The notes: generated by a model from the sequence alone, not told the origin. DNA of 64,000 bases from Rhodanobacter soli (GCF_040548735.1 NZ_JBEPSD010000002.1:248001-312000); one strand, 5' to 3'. Positions 1 to 9,095 are shown, counted from the first letter of the stretch. A program made the numbers and translations.

Positions 1-893
1 ATTCCATCATTTATGACGAACGCAGGAACAGGGCGACGGGAGTGCGGGTGATCGACGCGAACACCCATGCCGTCAGCGAGTATCGCGCCCGCATCGTCTT
101 CGTCAACGCGTCGGCGCTGAACACGGTGCTGATCCTGTTCAACTCGGTCTCGGCCCGATTCCCGCACGGGCTCGGCAACGACAACGGCCTGCTCGGGAAA
201 TACGTGGCCTTCCAGAACTACCGCGCCTCCGGCAGGGGATTCATCGACGGTTTCGACGACAAGTACTACTTCGGCCGCAGGCCCTCGGAGTGCATCCTCG
301 CCAACTTCCGCAACCTCGGGAAGCAGGAGATGGACTTCGTCGGCGGCTACACCACGTTCACCGGTGCGTATCGCGAGCGTGGCGCGGTCACGGCCGAGCA
401 GGTCGGCGGCGCGTACAAGGATGCGCAGGCCCGGCCCGGGCCATGGAAGATCTACATGTACCTCCAGGGCGAGACGATTCCCAAGGAGGCGAACCACGTC
501 CGCCTGCATGAAACGCAAAAGGACGAATGGGGCATGCCGCTGCTGGTCACCTCGGTGGGATACGACGACAACGACGAGAAGATGGTCCGCGACTGGCGCA
601 CGCAGGCCACCGAGATGCTCGGCGTCGCCGGATGCCGCGACATCGAGACGGTCGACAATCACTGGTCCCCGGGGCGCGACATCCACGAGATGGGCGGTTG
701 CCGCATGGGGCGCGACCCGGAGACCTCGCTGCTCAACCGCTGGAACCAGCTGCATGCGTGCCCCAACGTCTTCGTCACCGACGGTGCGTGCATGACCTCC
801 ACCGGCAACCAGAGCCCGTCGCTTCTCTACATGGCCCTCACGGCCCGCGCGGTGAATCATGCCGTCGAGGAACTGGGGAGGCGGAACCTGTGA
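1..893 (+). CDS. GMC-family oxidoreductase, C-terminal part
   Basis: The gene enters from the left edge; its first complete codon is at base 3. The visible ~297 residues are the C-terminal part of an FAD-dependent glucose-methanol-choline oxidoreductase. The active-site region reads HEMGGCRMG, followed by a GNQSPSLLYMALTARA segment that matches the conserved C-terminal His/Asn motif of the family. The next gene overlaps its stop by 4 bases (GTGA) and encodes a gluconate 2-dehydrogenase subunit 3-like protein. The pair therefore looks like a periplasmic sugar or glycoside dehydrogenase, as in gluconate 2-dehydrogenase or 3-keto-glycoside-forming enzymes. The exact substrate cannot be read from sequence. 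Confidence 0.88.
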   Translation, partial: SIIYDERRNRATGVRVIDANTHAVSEYRARIVFVNASALNTVLILFNSVSARFPHGLGNDNGLLGKYVAFQNYRASGRGFIDGFDDKYYFGRRPSECILANFRNLGKQEMDFVGGYTTFTGAYRERGAVTAEQVGGAYKDAQARPGPWKIYMYLQGETIPKEANHVRLHETQKDEWGMPLLVTSVGYDDNDEKMVRDWRTQATEMLGVAGCRDIETVDNHWSPGRDIHEMGGCRMGRDPETSLLNRWNQLHACPNVFVTDGACMTSTGNQSPSLLYMALTARAVNHAVEELGRRNL

Positions 894-1459
894 GCGATCG
901 CGAGCCGATGATGTCGATGGCGATGACGCGGCGCGAGGCGATGAAGGCGCTGACCGTCCTGGTGGGCGGTGCGCTGATCGCGCCCGGCGTGCTGGCCGGC
1001 GGCTGGCGCGGCGGACGCGGGCCCGAAGACGAGCGCGATGACCAGGCGTTGCTCGAAGACATCGCCGATTCGCTCCTTCCGACGACCGCGGCCTCGCCGG
1101 GAGCGAAGGCCGCCGGTGTGGGTGCGACGATGGCCCTGCTGCTCGCCGACTGCATGGCCACGGACGTGCAGCAGCGGGTCTCGGATGGACTGCGGGCGTT
1201 CCGGGCGATCTGCCGGGAACGCGGCGGCGCCTTCGCCTCGCTGCCTCGGCCCGAACGCGAGCGGCTGCTTCGCGAGGTGGATGCCGTGGCGCGACAGGCC
1301 GGCGAATCGCACTGGTTCGTGGTCGTACGCGAGCTCGCGCTGCGGGTCTACTTCACGTCAGAGATCGGCATGACGCGGGCGATGCGCTACGTGGCCATTC
1401 CCGGGCGCTGGGAGGGATGCCTCCCACTTGCGCCCGGGCAGCCGGCGTGGGGTGGATAG
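890..1459 (+). CDS. Gluconate 2-dehydrogenase subunit 3-like protein, Tat-exported
   Basis: This 189-residue protein is the small subunit partner of the upstream GMC oxidoreductase. The GTG start overlaps the upstream stop and has GGGGAGG about 8 bases ahead of it. The N-terminus carries a twin-arginine-type signal (TRREAMK then a hydrophobic stretch ending near GVLA), so the folded complex is probably exported by Tat. The remainder fits the gluconate 2-dehydrogenase subunit 3 family (ALLEDIADSLLPTT near the mature N-terminus). This subunit is usually needed for export or assembly of the flavoprotein, with electrons passing to a cytochrome c. No cytochrome is next to it here. Confidence 0.85.
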   Translation: MSDREPMMSMAMTRREAMKALTVLVGGALIAPGVLAGGWRGGRGPEDERDDQALLEDIADSLLPTTAASPGAKAAGVGATMALLLADCMATDVQQRVSDGLRAFRAICRERGGAFASLPRPERERLLREVDAVARQAGESHWFVVVRELALRVYFTSEIGMTRAMRYVAIPGRWEGCLPLAPGQPAWGG

Positions 1460-1552
1460 CCAATGACCCCCTGGAAAATAAGGGGCCAACCTCACCCTTT
1501 CGGGTCCTTTTGCCGGTACGCTGCTGCTCGCCAACCTCGTGGGGGAGGTCCT

Positions 1553-2035
1553 ATGAAAGCGCTCTATGCCATCCTGCTGGTCGCTGGCGTGATTCAGACC
1601 GCGCCGGCTCTTGCACGGTCGTCCACCGCTTCTCCCTTGCTCGGCAGCTGGGCTGTCGATGTCTCGCGTTTGCCGATTCCGCCGACGGCGCGACCGAAGA
1701 GCGTCACGATAACGTTCAGCGATGCGGGTGGGGGGAAGTGGACGACGCGTGTCGACATCGTCGACGCCAGTGGAGCGGTGAGCCACGCCGTAAGCAACGC
1801 CGCCCTCGATGGCACAGCCGCGTCCGTTAAGGACAGCATCGAGGCCGACACCGTCGCCTTGAAGCTGCCCGCGCCCAATGTCCTGGTCATGGACCTTGTG
1901 AAGAAAGGCATTCCGGCATCGACGCGCGTCTATACCGTCGCTGCGGACGGCAAGACGCTGACCGAGACCGCTGCCTATGCCGGGGGCAACGGCCTGCCGA
2001 TGATGCGGACGAACTATTTCACGCGCGTCCGGTAG
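1553..2035 (+). CDS. Secreted hypothetical protein, 160 aa
   Basis: The protein opens with a clear signal peptide (MKALYAILLVAGVIQTAPALA, probable cleavage after ALA near residue 21). The mature part is about 139 residues, rich in beta-strand pattern, with GSWAVDVSRLPIPP near its start. This resembles small lipocalin-like or extracytoplasmic beta-barrel proteins, but I recognise no named family. GGGGGAGGT lies 4-12 bases before ATG 1553. It sits between the GMC operon and the convergent ThuA-like gene. Function unknown. Confidence 0.7.
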   Translation: MKALYAILLVAGVIQTAPALARSSTASPLLGSWAVDVSRLPIPPTARPKSVTITFSDAGGGKWTTRVDIVDASGAVSHAVSNAALDGTAASVKDSIEADTVALKLPAPNVLVMDLVKKGIPASTRVYTVAADGKTLTETAAYAGGNGLPMMRTNYFTRVR

Positions 2036-2062
2036 CCGACAAAGAATCAAAGAAAACCGGGT

Positions 2063-2839
2063 TCAGCACACGTCCGCGCGGCCGGTGACGTAGCGCAGGC
2101 CGCGCAGCAGGTGCGCACGGTAGATCGGGTCGGCATACAGCGCCGCGTCATGCCCCAGGCCGGTGTACCAGGCGCGGCCGCCCAGGCGGGTGTGACACCA
2201 GGCGATCGGGTGGTCGGTACCCATCTTGCCGCCCTGGTACCGGCTTTCGTCCACGGTAGCGATCACCTCGACGGTGCCGCGCGGGTCGCGGCGGTAGTTG
2301 TACAGCTCGTCGGTGACCTGCCAGTCCTGCGCCAGCGCGACGGCGTCGCCTTCGAAGCGCACCCGGGTGGTCTGCAGCCCCTGCGGATGGCTGTCGAACC
2401 AGGCGCCGACCAGACGGCCGTACCAGGGCCAGTCGTATTCGGTATCGGCGGCAGCGTGCACGCCCATGTAACCACCACCCTTGCCGACGTAGCGCTCGAA
2501 CGCCGCCTGCTGGGCGTCGTCCAGCACATCGCCGGTGGTGCTGAGAAACACCACCGCATCGAAGCGGGCCAAGCTGGCGTCGTCGAACAGGGCAGGGTCC
2601 TCGCTGCGGGTCAGCGCGATCCCCTCCGCCTGCGCAAGCTCGCGCAGCGTCTGCACGCCGACCGGGATCGATGCGTGGCGATAACCCGTCGTGCGGGTGA
2701 ACACCAGGATCCGCGGTGCGTGCCGCGAACTCACGGTTGCCCTTGCGCGGTCCGGCCGGCTCGCGGCGGGCGGCGTGCAGCCCGGCAGCAGCGCCGCGGC
2801 CAGCACCAGGATGGCGGTCAGGACCTGGCTCTTGTGCAT
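2063..2839 (-). CDS. ThuA-like domain lipoprotein
   Basis: The 258-residue protein starts with a lipoprotein signal (hydrophobic stretch ending LLPGC, lipid-anchored Cys near residue 21). It is followed by a ThuA domain, a class I glutamine-amidotransferase-like fold known from trehalose utilisation. Visible hallmarks are ILVFTRTTGYRHASI, FDAVVFLSTTGDVL, GGGYMGVHAAADTEYDWPWY and HPIAWCHTRLGGRAWYTGLGH. ThuA-like proteins often occur with enzymes acting on 3-keto sugars, which fits the neighbouring GMC oxidoreductase pair and the glycosidase just upstream on this strand. ATG 2839 is chosen because a lipobox follows it; a longer upstream extension has no signal character. Confidence 0.85.
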   Translation of the reverse strand: MHKSQVLTAILVLAAALLPGCTPPAASRPDRARATVSSRHAPRILVFTRTTGYRHASIPVGVQTLRELAQAEGIALTRSEDPALFDDASLARFDAVVFLSTTGDVLDDAQQAAFERYVGKGGGYMGVHAAADTEYDWPWYGRLVGAWFDSHPQGLQTTRVRFEGDAVALAQDWQVTDELYNYRRDPRGTVEVIATVDESRYQGGKMGTDHPIAWCHTRLGGRAWYTGLGHDAALYADPIYRAHLLRGLRYVTGRADVC

Positions 2840-2969
2840 GTTCCGAGTGTAGCAATCCAGCGGATGCCCGCCCAGGCGATCCCGACGGACAGAACACGGA
2901 ACAAAAGTGCACCGCCGACGGAGCGTCACCTCGGTCGCGGCGCGCAGCACTCCCGCGTTTGAGCCCGGC

Positions 2970-5153
2970 TCACAGCGCCTGCAGCAACACCAGTTCCGAC
3001 GAATCCGGCAGCGGCAGCGTTACCTCGACACCGGTGCGCATCAGCGCGCTGCCGCGGAGGACCTTGTCACCTGCGCTGCCGTCGTGGAAATGCAGGCGAT
3101 AGCGCCGTTGCGGCTGCAGGCCTTTCAGCACGAAGGTATGCGACGTGTCGCCGCGATCGGTGCCGCGGAAGGCATACAGCACGCCCCTTCCGCGTGGGGC
3201 ATCGATATATTCCATGCCGTCCCAGCCCTTGCCGTCCGGGCGCGGAGCGACGTGATACAGGTCGGCTTCGCGGATCAGCGGGCGCAGCACGGTCTTGTAC
3301 AGGCGCAACTCCTCGATGGCGGTGTCGTGCTGCGAGCGGCTCCATTTCGTCGTATCCAGCATCAGCGTGAACCAGCCCATCATGCCGCTGCGCAGCATGT
3401 AGCGAAAATTCTCGATGCGCGGCGTCGGCCACTGCGCCACATAGGTTTCCAGCATCGCCGGAGGCAGCACGTGGCTGGCATCGTAGAAGGCCTGCCGGTT
3501 CGTCAGCGGATCATAGGCATCGACGATCGAGAAGTAGTCGCCCACCGAGGCGCTGCCGAAATCCACCATGCGTCCGCCGTCGTTGCAGATCTCCAGGAGC
3601 AGGCCGGGATGCTTGCGCCGCAGCGCACGGTAGATGTTCTCGTAGGCGCGCGCGGCGTGATAGCTGACGTCGGTGGAGTTGGGGCCGTCCTGCCACAGGA
3701 ATCCCTGGTCCTCGTAGCGATGCACGTCCTTCGGATCGCAGGTCGCGTGCGGGTGGTCGGCGCGGTCGCAGCCCTGGGCGATGACGTAGCCGTCGTGTTC
3801 CAGCATGTCCAGGTGGTAGTCACGCACCATCCGATCCAGTTCGTTCGAGACCCAGCGGGCGGCGGCCGGCTGGCCGATGTCGATGGTGATGCCCTTGAAC
3901 TCGCCGGGCTTCCAGCCCGGCGGCGGATCGGCGGTCAGCCAGTCGCGCGTGGCGGCATGGATGACGCTCATCGCCTCGGGCCGCGTGCTGTCGCCGGCCT
4001 GTGCCCAGTCCACCCACAGGCCGAATTTCAGGCCGTGCCGATGGGCATCGTCGGCAAGGGCGGCCAATCCGTGCGGAAACTTGGCCGGATCCGGCACCCA
4101 ATCGCCGACGCCGCGAAACCAGCCCGCGTCGAGGTGGAACATCTCGAAACCCAAGGCGGCCGAATCGTCGATCATGCGCCGCGCCTGGCTCTCGTCAATC
4201 GCCATGCCGCTGCCCCAGCTGTTGTTGGTCAGCAGCGGATAGGCCGGGTCGCGCAACGTCCGCGGATCGTTCAGCACCCGACGGACCCAGCGCCGCAGCA
4301 CATTGCCCGCGTCGTCGACGCTGCCGCGGCTGGCGCCGAGGAATACGGTGGGCGTGGTGAAGCTGGCGCCCGGCAGCAGCCGCGTGCGGAACGGGCCGGG
4401 TTCGGGATCGAGCCCGGCGCGGCCCTCGAGCATGTCGCCGCGCCGCTGCAATTGCATCGCGACGCGGCCGCTGAATTCCACGCCGAGATACCAGCCGGTC
4501 GTCGCCGTATCCGCCGGCGATCGCACCAGCATGTACGGAATGATCTCGCGGGGCTCACCCTTGGGCGGATGCGCATAGCTGCTCGATGTGCCGCGCCAGC
4601 GATAGCCCTCGGCGACATCCTGCAGGTGGGTGCCGACGGGCGGCGCCTCGCCGGCGCCCTTGTCGATCCACAGTTGCTGCAGCGCCCGGTTCGCCGCCAC
4701 CTTCCAGCCGAAGCGAAAGCTGTCCTGCAGCGGAATCCATAGTTCCTGCGCGGTCCGGTTCTCGATCCGTATCGAGTGTTCGAGCGGCCCGTGCGGTGCA
4801 CGCGCGTGCCACTCCCAGGTCAGCCGCAGGTGCGGATGTCCCGTCTCGTACACCAGGCTCACCGAATCCGCTCGCACGCGGCTGGCTGCGCGATTGAATC
4901 GCCAATGCAGCGGCGCTTCCTTGCCATTCACGCGGGCCCGGTCGATCAGCGTGACAGCGACGGTGCCGGTCCACGCCGGCCCCGTATCCCCGGACAGACG
5001 AAGCAAGCGCGGCGCCGACGGCCCGGCCTGCAAGACAAGATGCGTATCGAGATTGCCGACGTGCAGGAGGGCATCCGCGAGCGCGCCCATCGGCAACAGC
5101 GTCGCGGCCAGCCACATGCCGGCGATGATCGCCTTGCGATGCGCCGACTTCAT
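2970..5153 (-). CDS. Secreted GH36-type alpha-galactosidase
   Basis: A 727-residue clan GH-D glycoside hydrolase with a signal peptide (residues 1-27, ending GALADA). The N-terminal ~290 residues form a beta-sandwich region. The barrel contains FHLDAGWFRGVGDW (339-352), HGLKFGLWVDW (373-383), DMLEHDGYVI (449-458), LLLEICNDGGRMVDFG (518-533) and FSIVDAYDPLTNR (541-553). By family comparison D454 is the likely nucleophile position and the aspartates at 546/548 the acid/base region. It probably releases terminal alpha-galactosides (or alpha-GalNAc) outside the cytoplasm. It is followed on the same strand by the ThuA-like gene (130 bp gap), suggesting one carbohydrate locus. Confidence 0.82.
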   Translation of the reverse strand: MKSAHRKAIIAGMWLAATLLPMGALADALLHVGNLDTHLVLQAGPSAPRLLRLSGDTGPAWTGTVAVTLIDRARVNGKEAPLHWRFNRAASRVRADSVSLVYETGHPHLRLTWEWHARAPHGPLEHSIRIENRTAQELWIPLQDSFRFGWKVAANRALQQLWIDKGAGEAPPVGTHLQDVAEGYRWRGTSSSYAHPPKGEPREIIPYMLVRSPADTATTGWYLGVEFSGRVAMQLQRRGDMLEGRAGLDPEPGPFRTRLLPGASFTTPTVFLGASRGSVDDAGNVLRRWVRRVLNDPRTLRDPAYPLLTNNSWGSGMAIDESQARRMIDDSAALGFEMFHLDAGWFRGVGDWVPDPAKFPHGLAALADDAHRHGLKFGLWVDWAQAGDSTRPEAMSVIHAATRDWLTADPPPGWKPGEFKGITIDIGQPAAARWVSNELDRMVRDYHLDMLEHDGYVIAQGCDRADHPHATCDPKDVHRYEDQGFLWQDGPNSTDVSYHAARAYENIYRALRRKHPGLLLEICNDGGRMVDFGSASVGDYFSIVDAYDPLTNRQAFYDASHVLPPAMLETYVAQWPTPRIENFRYMLRSGMMGWFTLMLDTTKWSRSQHDTAIEELRLYKTVLRPLIREADLYHVAPRPDGKGWDGMEYIDAPRGRGVLYAFRGTDRGDTSHTFVLKGLQPQRRYRLHFHDGSAGDKVLRGSALMRTGVEVTLPLPDSSELVLLQAL

Positions 5154-5341
5154 TGCTGCGGATACCCCGTGCGTCGAAGGTCTGTCGGGGACGGCGATGC
5201 CATCAAGTCTGGAAAACTACCATAAGGCGATTGCAGGCCCTTTGGCTTTCTCCGGCTTAGTTGCCGGCATCGCATCGATGCAGCCATGCCGGCGCGGAGC
5301 CACCGGCACGGACGGTCGCTCGATGGGCGTGACCCCGTTGC

Positions 5342-5377
5342 ATACATAGCACACCAATGTATAGTGTGGCCATGTAT
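5342..5377. promoter_or_regulatory. Candidate PadR operator
   Basis: ATACAT (5342-5347) and ATGTAT (5357-5362) form an inverted repeat with a 9-base spacer, and a third ATGTAT follows at 5372-5377. TACAT/ATGTA half-sites are typical of PadR-family operators, and the padR-type gene begins 42 bases downstream. This suggests autoregulation. The assignment is by pattern and position only. Confidence 0.5.
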
Positions 5378-5418
5378 CCGCGAATGAGTCCATCCGCACC
5401 GCGCAACACGGGACCTCC

Positions 5419-5805
5419 ATGGCGATCAACAAGGACCTGATAGCCGCCTCTTCGACCCCGATCGTGCTGGCGATCCTGGCCGAGGGGGACAGCTACGGCT
5501 ACGCGATCATCCAGCGCGTCCGGGAATTGTCGGGCGGACACATGGAGTGGACGGACGGCATGCTCTACCCCGTGCTGCATCGGCTCGAGCGGCTCGGCCA
5601 GATCGAGGCGCGATGGGAAATCGCCGAGAGCGGCCGTCGTCGCAAGTACTACCGGATCACAGCCGCCGGCCGGGACCAGCTCGCGGAGGAACGCCGGCAA
5701 TGGCAGGCGGTGGACGCGACCTTACGGTCCATCTGGAAGGCGCTCTCCGTCGCCGGTCCGGTGATCCGCCCGGCATCTGCCGCGTTATCGCCACAAGGAG
5801 CCTGA
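5419..5805 (+). CDS. PadR-family transcriptional regulator
   Basis: A 128-residue winged-helix repressor of the PadR family. The N-terminal domain shows the classic LAILAEGDSYGYAIIQRVRE and DGMLYPVLHRLERLGQIEARW elements, then RRRKYYRITAAG for the wing. The stop lies 2 bases before the next ATG, with AAGGAG at 5795-5800 serving the downstream gene, so the two are co-transcribed. PadR/permease-prefix pairs of this sort usually control their own expression; the ATGTAT repeats upstream support that. Confidence 0.92.
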   Translation: MAINKDLIAASSTPIVLAILAEGDSYGYAIIQRVRELSGGHMEWTDGMLYPVLHRLERLGQIEARWEIAESGRRRKYYRITAAGRDQLAEERRQWQAVDATLRSIWKALSVAGPVIRPASAALSPQGA

Positions 5806-5807
5806 CC

Positions 5808-7175
5808 ATGGCCGCCTCGGATCACGCATCGCTCGAAGCGCAGATCGACCAGTGGCGCAACTACCTGCACCGCCGGCAGGCGATCCACGCCGTCGACGTC
5901 GCGGAGCTGGAAGACCATCTGCGCGAGCAGGTCGCGGTTCTGGTCGACGCGGGGCTCGCCACCGACGAAGCGTTCCTGGTGGCGGTCAAGCGCATGGGCG
6001 ACCTCGACGCTCTCTCGCGCGAGTTCGCGCGCGAGCATTCGGAGCGCCTGTGGAAGCAGCTCGTCGTCGTCCCGTCGGAAGCCGATGGTCCGCGGGCGCG
6101 CACTCGAACGGATGCCATCGTCGCTTTCGGGCTCGCGCTGGCGGCGGCCGTGGCGATCAAGCTGCCGGTGCTCTTCGGGCTGCAGCTGGAACAGGACGTC
6201 GGCTTCTACGCCCGCAACCTCAGCCTGTTCGTGCTGCCTTTCCTGGCCGGTTATTTCGTGTGGAAACGGCAGCTCGGCACGAAGACGCTGTCCTGGCTGG
6301 CTGCGGCATTCGTTGCTGCGGCGGTCTTCGCCAACGTCTATCCTTTCATGCCGGGCGGCGCCAGCGAGAGGCTGGCGGCGCTGCACCTGCCGATCGCGCT
6401 GTGGCTGGCGGTGGGGATCGTGTACGCCGGCGGCCGCTGGCGTCAGGGGAGCGGGCGCATGGACTTCATTCGCTTCTCGGGCGAGCTGTTCATCTACTAC
6501 GTCCTGATCGCCCTTGGCGGCGCCGTGCTCACGGCGTTCATGGTGATGATGTTCGAGGCGATCGGGGTCAAGGCCGAGCCTTTCTTCAGCGCCTGGCTGT
6601 TGCCGTGCGGGGCGGCCGCGGCCGTGCTGGTCGCCGCGTGGCTGGTGGAGGCCAAGCAGAGCGTGATCGAGAACATGGCACCCGTGTTGACTCGCCTGTT
6701 CACGCCGATCTTCGCCGCCGTGCTGGCGGTGTTCCTGGGGACCGTGCTGTGGACCGGGCACGGCGTCGACATCGAGCGGAACGTGCTGATCGCCTTCGAC
6801 CTGCTGCTCGTCCTGGTCCTCGGCCTGCTGCTCTATTCGGTCTCCGCCCGCGACCCGCAGTCGCCTCCCGGCGCCTTCGACGTGGTGCAGGTCGTGCTCG
6901 TGGTCGGCGCGTTGCTGGCGAATGCGCTCGCGCTATGGGCCATCGCCGCGCGCATCAACGAATTCGGATTCACGCCGAATCGCGTGGCCGCGCTGGGAGA
7001 GAACGTGATTCTCCTGGCCAATCTGGCATGGTCCGCCGTGCTCTACATCCGCTTTCTGCGAGGCCGCGGATCATTCGCGCGCCTTGAGCGGTGGCAGACG
7101 GATTACCTGCCGATCTATGCCGCGTGGGCGATGGTCGTCGTGATCGTCTTTCCGCCGCTGTTCCGATACATCTGA
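5808..7175 (+). CDS. Multi-pass membrane protein with permease-prefix domain
   Basis: A 455-residue protein. Residues 1-90 are a soluble helical prefix (DQWRNYLHRRQAIHAVDVAELEDHLREQV, DEAFLVAVKRMGDLDALSREF) of the kind that follows PadR genes and precedes permease domains. The rest has roughly 10-11 hydrophobic segments. The C-terminal part (RVAALGENVILLANLAWSAVLYIRFL) resembles DUF4153-like integral membrane proteins. It is coupled to the PadR gene and probably regulated by it. Transport substrate, if any, is unknown. Confidence 0.8.
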   Translation: MAASDHASLEAQIDQWRNYLHRRQAIHAVDVAELEDHLREQVAVLVDAGLATDEAFLVAVKRMGDLDALSREFAREHSERLWKQLVVVPSEADGPRARTRTDAIVAFGLALAAAVAIKLPVLFGLQLEQDVGFYARNLSLFVLPFLAGYFVWKRQLGTKTLSWLAAAFVAAAVFANVYPFMPGGASERLAALHLPIALWLAVGIVYAGGRWRQGSGRMDFIRFSGELFIYYVLIALGGAVLTAFMVMMFEAIGVKAEPFFSAWLLPCGAAAAVLVAAWLVEAKQSVIENMAPVLTRLFTPIFAAVLAVFLGTVLWTGHGVDIERNVLIAFDLLLVLVLGLLLYSVSARDPQSPPGAFDVVQVVLVVGALLANALALWAIAARINEFGFTPNRVAALGENVILLANLAWSAVLYIRFLRGRGSFARLERWQTDYLPIYAAWAMVVVIVFPPLFRYI

Positions 7176-7214
7176 CCGGGTACGGCCAACCGGCATCCGG
7201 AACAACCTGCTTGC

Positions 7215-7865
7215 CTATCGGTCCGCCGCGGCTCGCCTCGGCCGGCGAACCGCGCGCACCTTCGCGCTGTTTCCGCCGCCGCAGAAGAATTGATCGCCGC
7301 CATCGGAATCGAGCCCCGACACGCCGACGCCGGGTGGCATCTCCAGACTCTCCAGAACCTTTCCGGTTCGAGGGTCGACCCGCCTCAACTCGCTTTCGTC
7401 GCTTTCCCAGGTGCCGTGCCAGAGTTCGCCGTCGACCCAGGTGACCCCGGTGACGAAGCGGTTGGACTCGATGGTGCGAAGAATCGCCCCGGTCAGGGGA
7501 TCGATCTGATGGATTTTCCGGTCCCGGTATTGCCCCACCCACAGCGTCCCTTCGGCCCACGCGAGTCCCGAGTCGCCGCCACCGCCGGGCGCCGGGATCG
7601 TGGCGAGCACGCGGCCGGTCTGCGGGTCGATCTTCTGGATGCGATCCTCGGCAAGCTGGAACAGGTGCTCGCCGTCGAAGGCGGTTCCCGCATGTGCGGC
7701 GACGTCGATCGAGTCCAGCGGCTTCCCGCTCGCCGGATCGAAGGCATTCAGCCTGTCGCCGGACGCAAACCAGACGTTGTGGCCGTCGTAGGTGACGCCA
7801 TGCACGTTGTCGGCACCGGGAAAGGGGCCGTACTCACGGAAGACTTCGGCTTTTGTTCGATGCAT
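7215..7865 (-). CDS. YncE/Vgb-like beta-propeller protein
   Basis: A 216-residue protein made of repeated beta-propeller blades of about 40 residues: GVTYDGHNVWFASGDRLNAFDPASGKPLDSI, GTAFDGEHLFQLAEDRIQKIDPQTGRVLATI, GLAWAEGTLWVGQYRDRKIHQIDPLTGAILRTI, GVTWVDGELWHGTWESDESELRRVDPRTGKVLESL. No signal peptide is visible, so it is probably cytoplasmic. Similar proteins are annotated as glutamine cyclotransferase-like or virginiamycin B lyase-like, but catalytic function cannot be claimed. It starts 9 bases after the stop of the HTH gene, so the two form an operon. Confidence 0.75.
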   Translation of the reverse strand: MHRTKAEVFREYGPFPGADNVHGVTYDGHNVWFASGDRLNAFDPASGKPLDSIDVAAHAGTAFDGEHLFQLAEDRIQKIDPQTGRVLATIPAPGGGGDSGLAWAEGTLWVGQYRDRKIHQIDPLTGAILRTIESNRFVTGVTWVDGELWHGTWESDESELRRVDPRTGKVLESLEMPPGVGVSGLDSDGGDQFFCGGGNSAKVRAVRRPRRAAADR

Positions 7866-7874
7866 GTTTCCATC

Positions 7875-9095
7875 CTAGTCGCCCGGCAGCGGGGCGGGGA
7901 GTAACAAGGTGGTCGCGAATCCCGGCACCGGCGGGGTCGTCCAGCGGCGCGCCCGTGCATGACCGAACGACTGCACCTTGCCTGCAGCCGCCAACGCGTC
8001 GAGTGCCCGCTGCACGGTACGCTGGCTGGCGCCGAGGGCAAGCGCCAGGGCCGAGCTCGACCACGACTCGCCGTCGGCGAGCAGGGCGAGCACCGTCGCA
8101 TGCTTCTCCTCGACCGGCCGGGCCAGCACGACGACTTCGCGTGCATGGCGCGGCACCAGCACGAACCCCCGCTTCGTCGCGTTCACTTCGGCCAGCGGGC
8201 GCAGCTCGGCGCGCAGCCGCCCGATTTCGACACGCAAGCGTGCGCGATGCGATTCGTCGGCGAGCTTCAAGCGGAATGCGTGCGCGACGAGCGCGTCCCT
8301 GGGCACGTCCTGCGGCCACGCTTCGCCCAGCGCGCGGGCGAGCGTGAACAGCACCGGGCGCTTCGCGAGCGGGATCGTCGTGCCCGCATGGCGCACGGCG
8401 TGGCGGCAGGCATCCACGACGAAGGCATTCGATGCCAGCAGCGCTTCGACCTCCGCGAGCCGGAGGAATCGTTCCCCGCCACTTGCGACCAGGCGCGCGG
8501 CGGGCGTGTCCAGGACCAAGAAGGCGTTTTCGACCTCTGCCGTCAGCGCGGGAATGCGTGCATGTTGCGCGGCACGCGCGGCCCGGGTGAGTGCCGCACG
8601 CGCGGCCTTCGTCTGCAGGCGCCGCAACCCGATCCCTGCCGCCACCAGTTCGTGGACGGCTTGCAACGCAGGCGACAGGGACGTGGGATCGAGCCCGCCG
8701 AGCATGCGTTCGGCTTCGTCGAGGTACCCGATCAGCAGGAGGCGCCGGACTTCGAGATAGCGCGCGTGCGCGGCGTTCACCCGATCGCCGTGTTCTTCGA
8801 GCGTCGCCCGCGCGGCGTCGAGCGCCTTCGCAGGCCAACCCAGTTCGCGCGAGGCCAGTGCGATCTCGGCTTCGGCGACGACGCATCGCGCGCGCGCCAC
8901 GGCTTCCTTCGCACCGAAGGCACGCGCCGCTTTTCGCAGCAGCGCCTTCGCCCGAACCAGATCGCCGAGCTGCGCCATCGCGATGCCTCGCAGCGCGAGG
9001 CCGGGCGGATCGTCGCGCAGGGCGACCCGCTTCAGTGCGCCGAGGGGGTCGCCTGCGGCGAGTGCGCGCGCGGCGGCGGTGATCAGCGAGTCCAC
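7875..9095 (-). CDS. Helix-turn-helix regulator with TPR-like N-terminal region
   Basis: A 406-residue alanine- and arginine-rich protein. Residues 1-240 are all-helical and TPR-like (ALRGIAMAQLGDLVRAKALLRKAARAFG and similar pairs). A central region resembles the winged DNA-binding/BTAD-like arrangement (HAFRLKLADESHRARLRVEIGRLRAELRPL). A C-terminal HTH reads SSSALALALGASQRTVQRALDALAAAGKVQSFG. It is upstream of and co-transcribed with the beta-propeller gene, and divergent from the DUF899 gene. A transcriptional role is likely; its signal is unknown. Confidence 0.7.
   Translation of the reverse strand: MDSLITAAARALAAGDPLGALKRVALRDDPPGLALRGIAMAQLGDLVRAKALLRKAARAFGAKEAVARARCVVAEAEIALASRELGWPAKALDAARATLEEHGDRVNAAHARYLEVRRLLLIGYLDEAERMLGGLDPTSLSPALQAVHELVAAGIGLRRLQTKAARAALTRAARAAQHARIPALTAEVENAFLVLDTPAARLVASGGERFLRLAEVEALLASNAFVVDACRHAVRHAGTTIPLAKRPVLFTLARALGEAWPQDVPRDALVAHAFRLKLADESHRARLRVEIGRLRAELRPLAEVNATKRGFVLVPRHAREVVVLARPVEEKHATVLALLADGESWSSSALALALGASQRTVQRALDALAAAGKVQSFGHARARRWTTPPVPGFATTLLLPAPLPGD

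Noticed and set aside
2907-4742. A 611-codon plus-strand frame opposite the alpha-galactosidase
   Set aside because: No family pattern; it is antisense to a gene with clear GH36 motifs.
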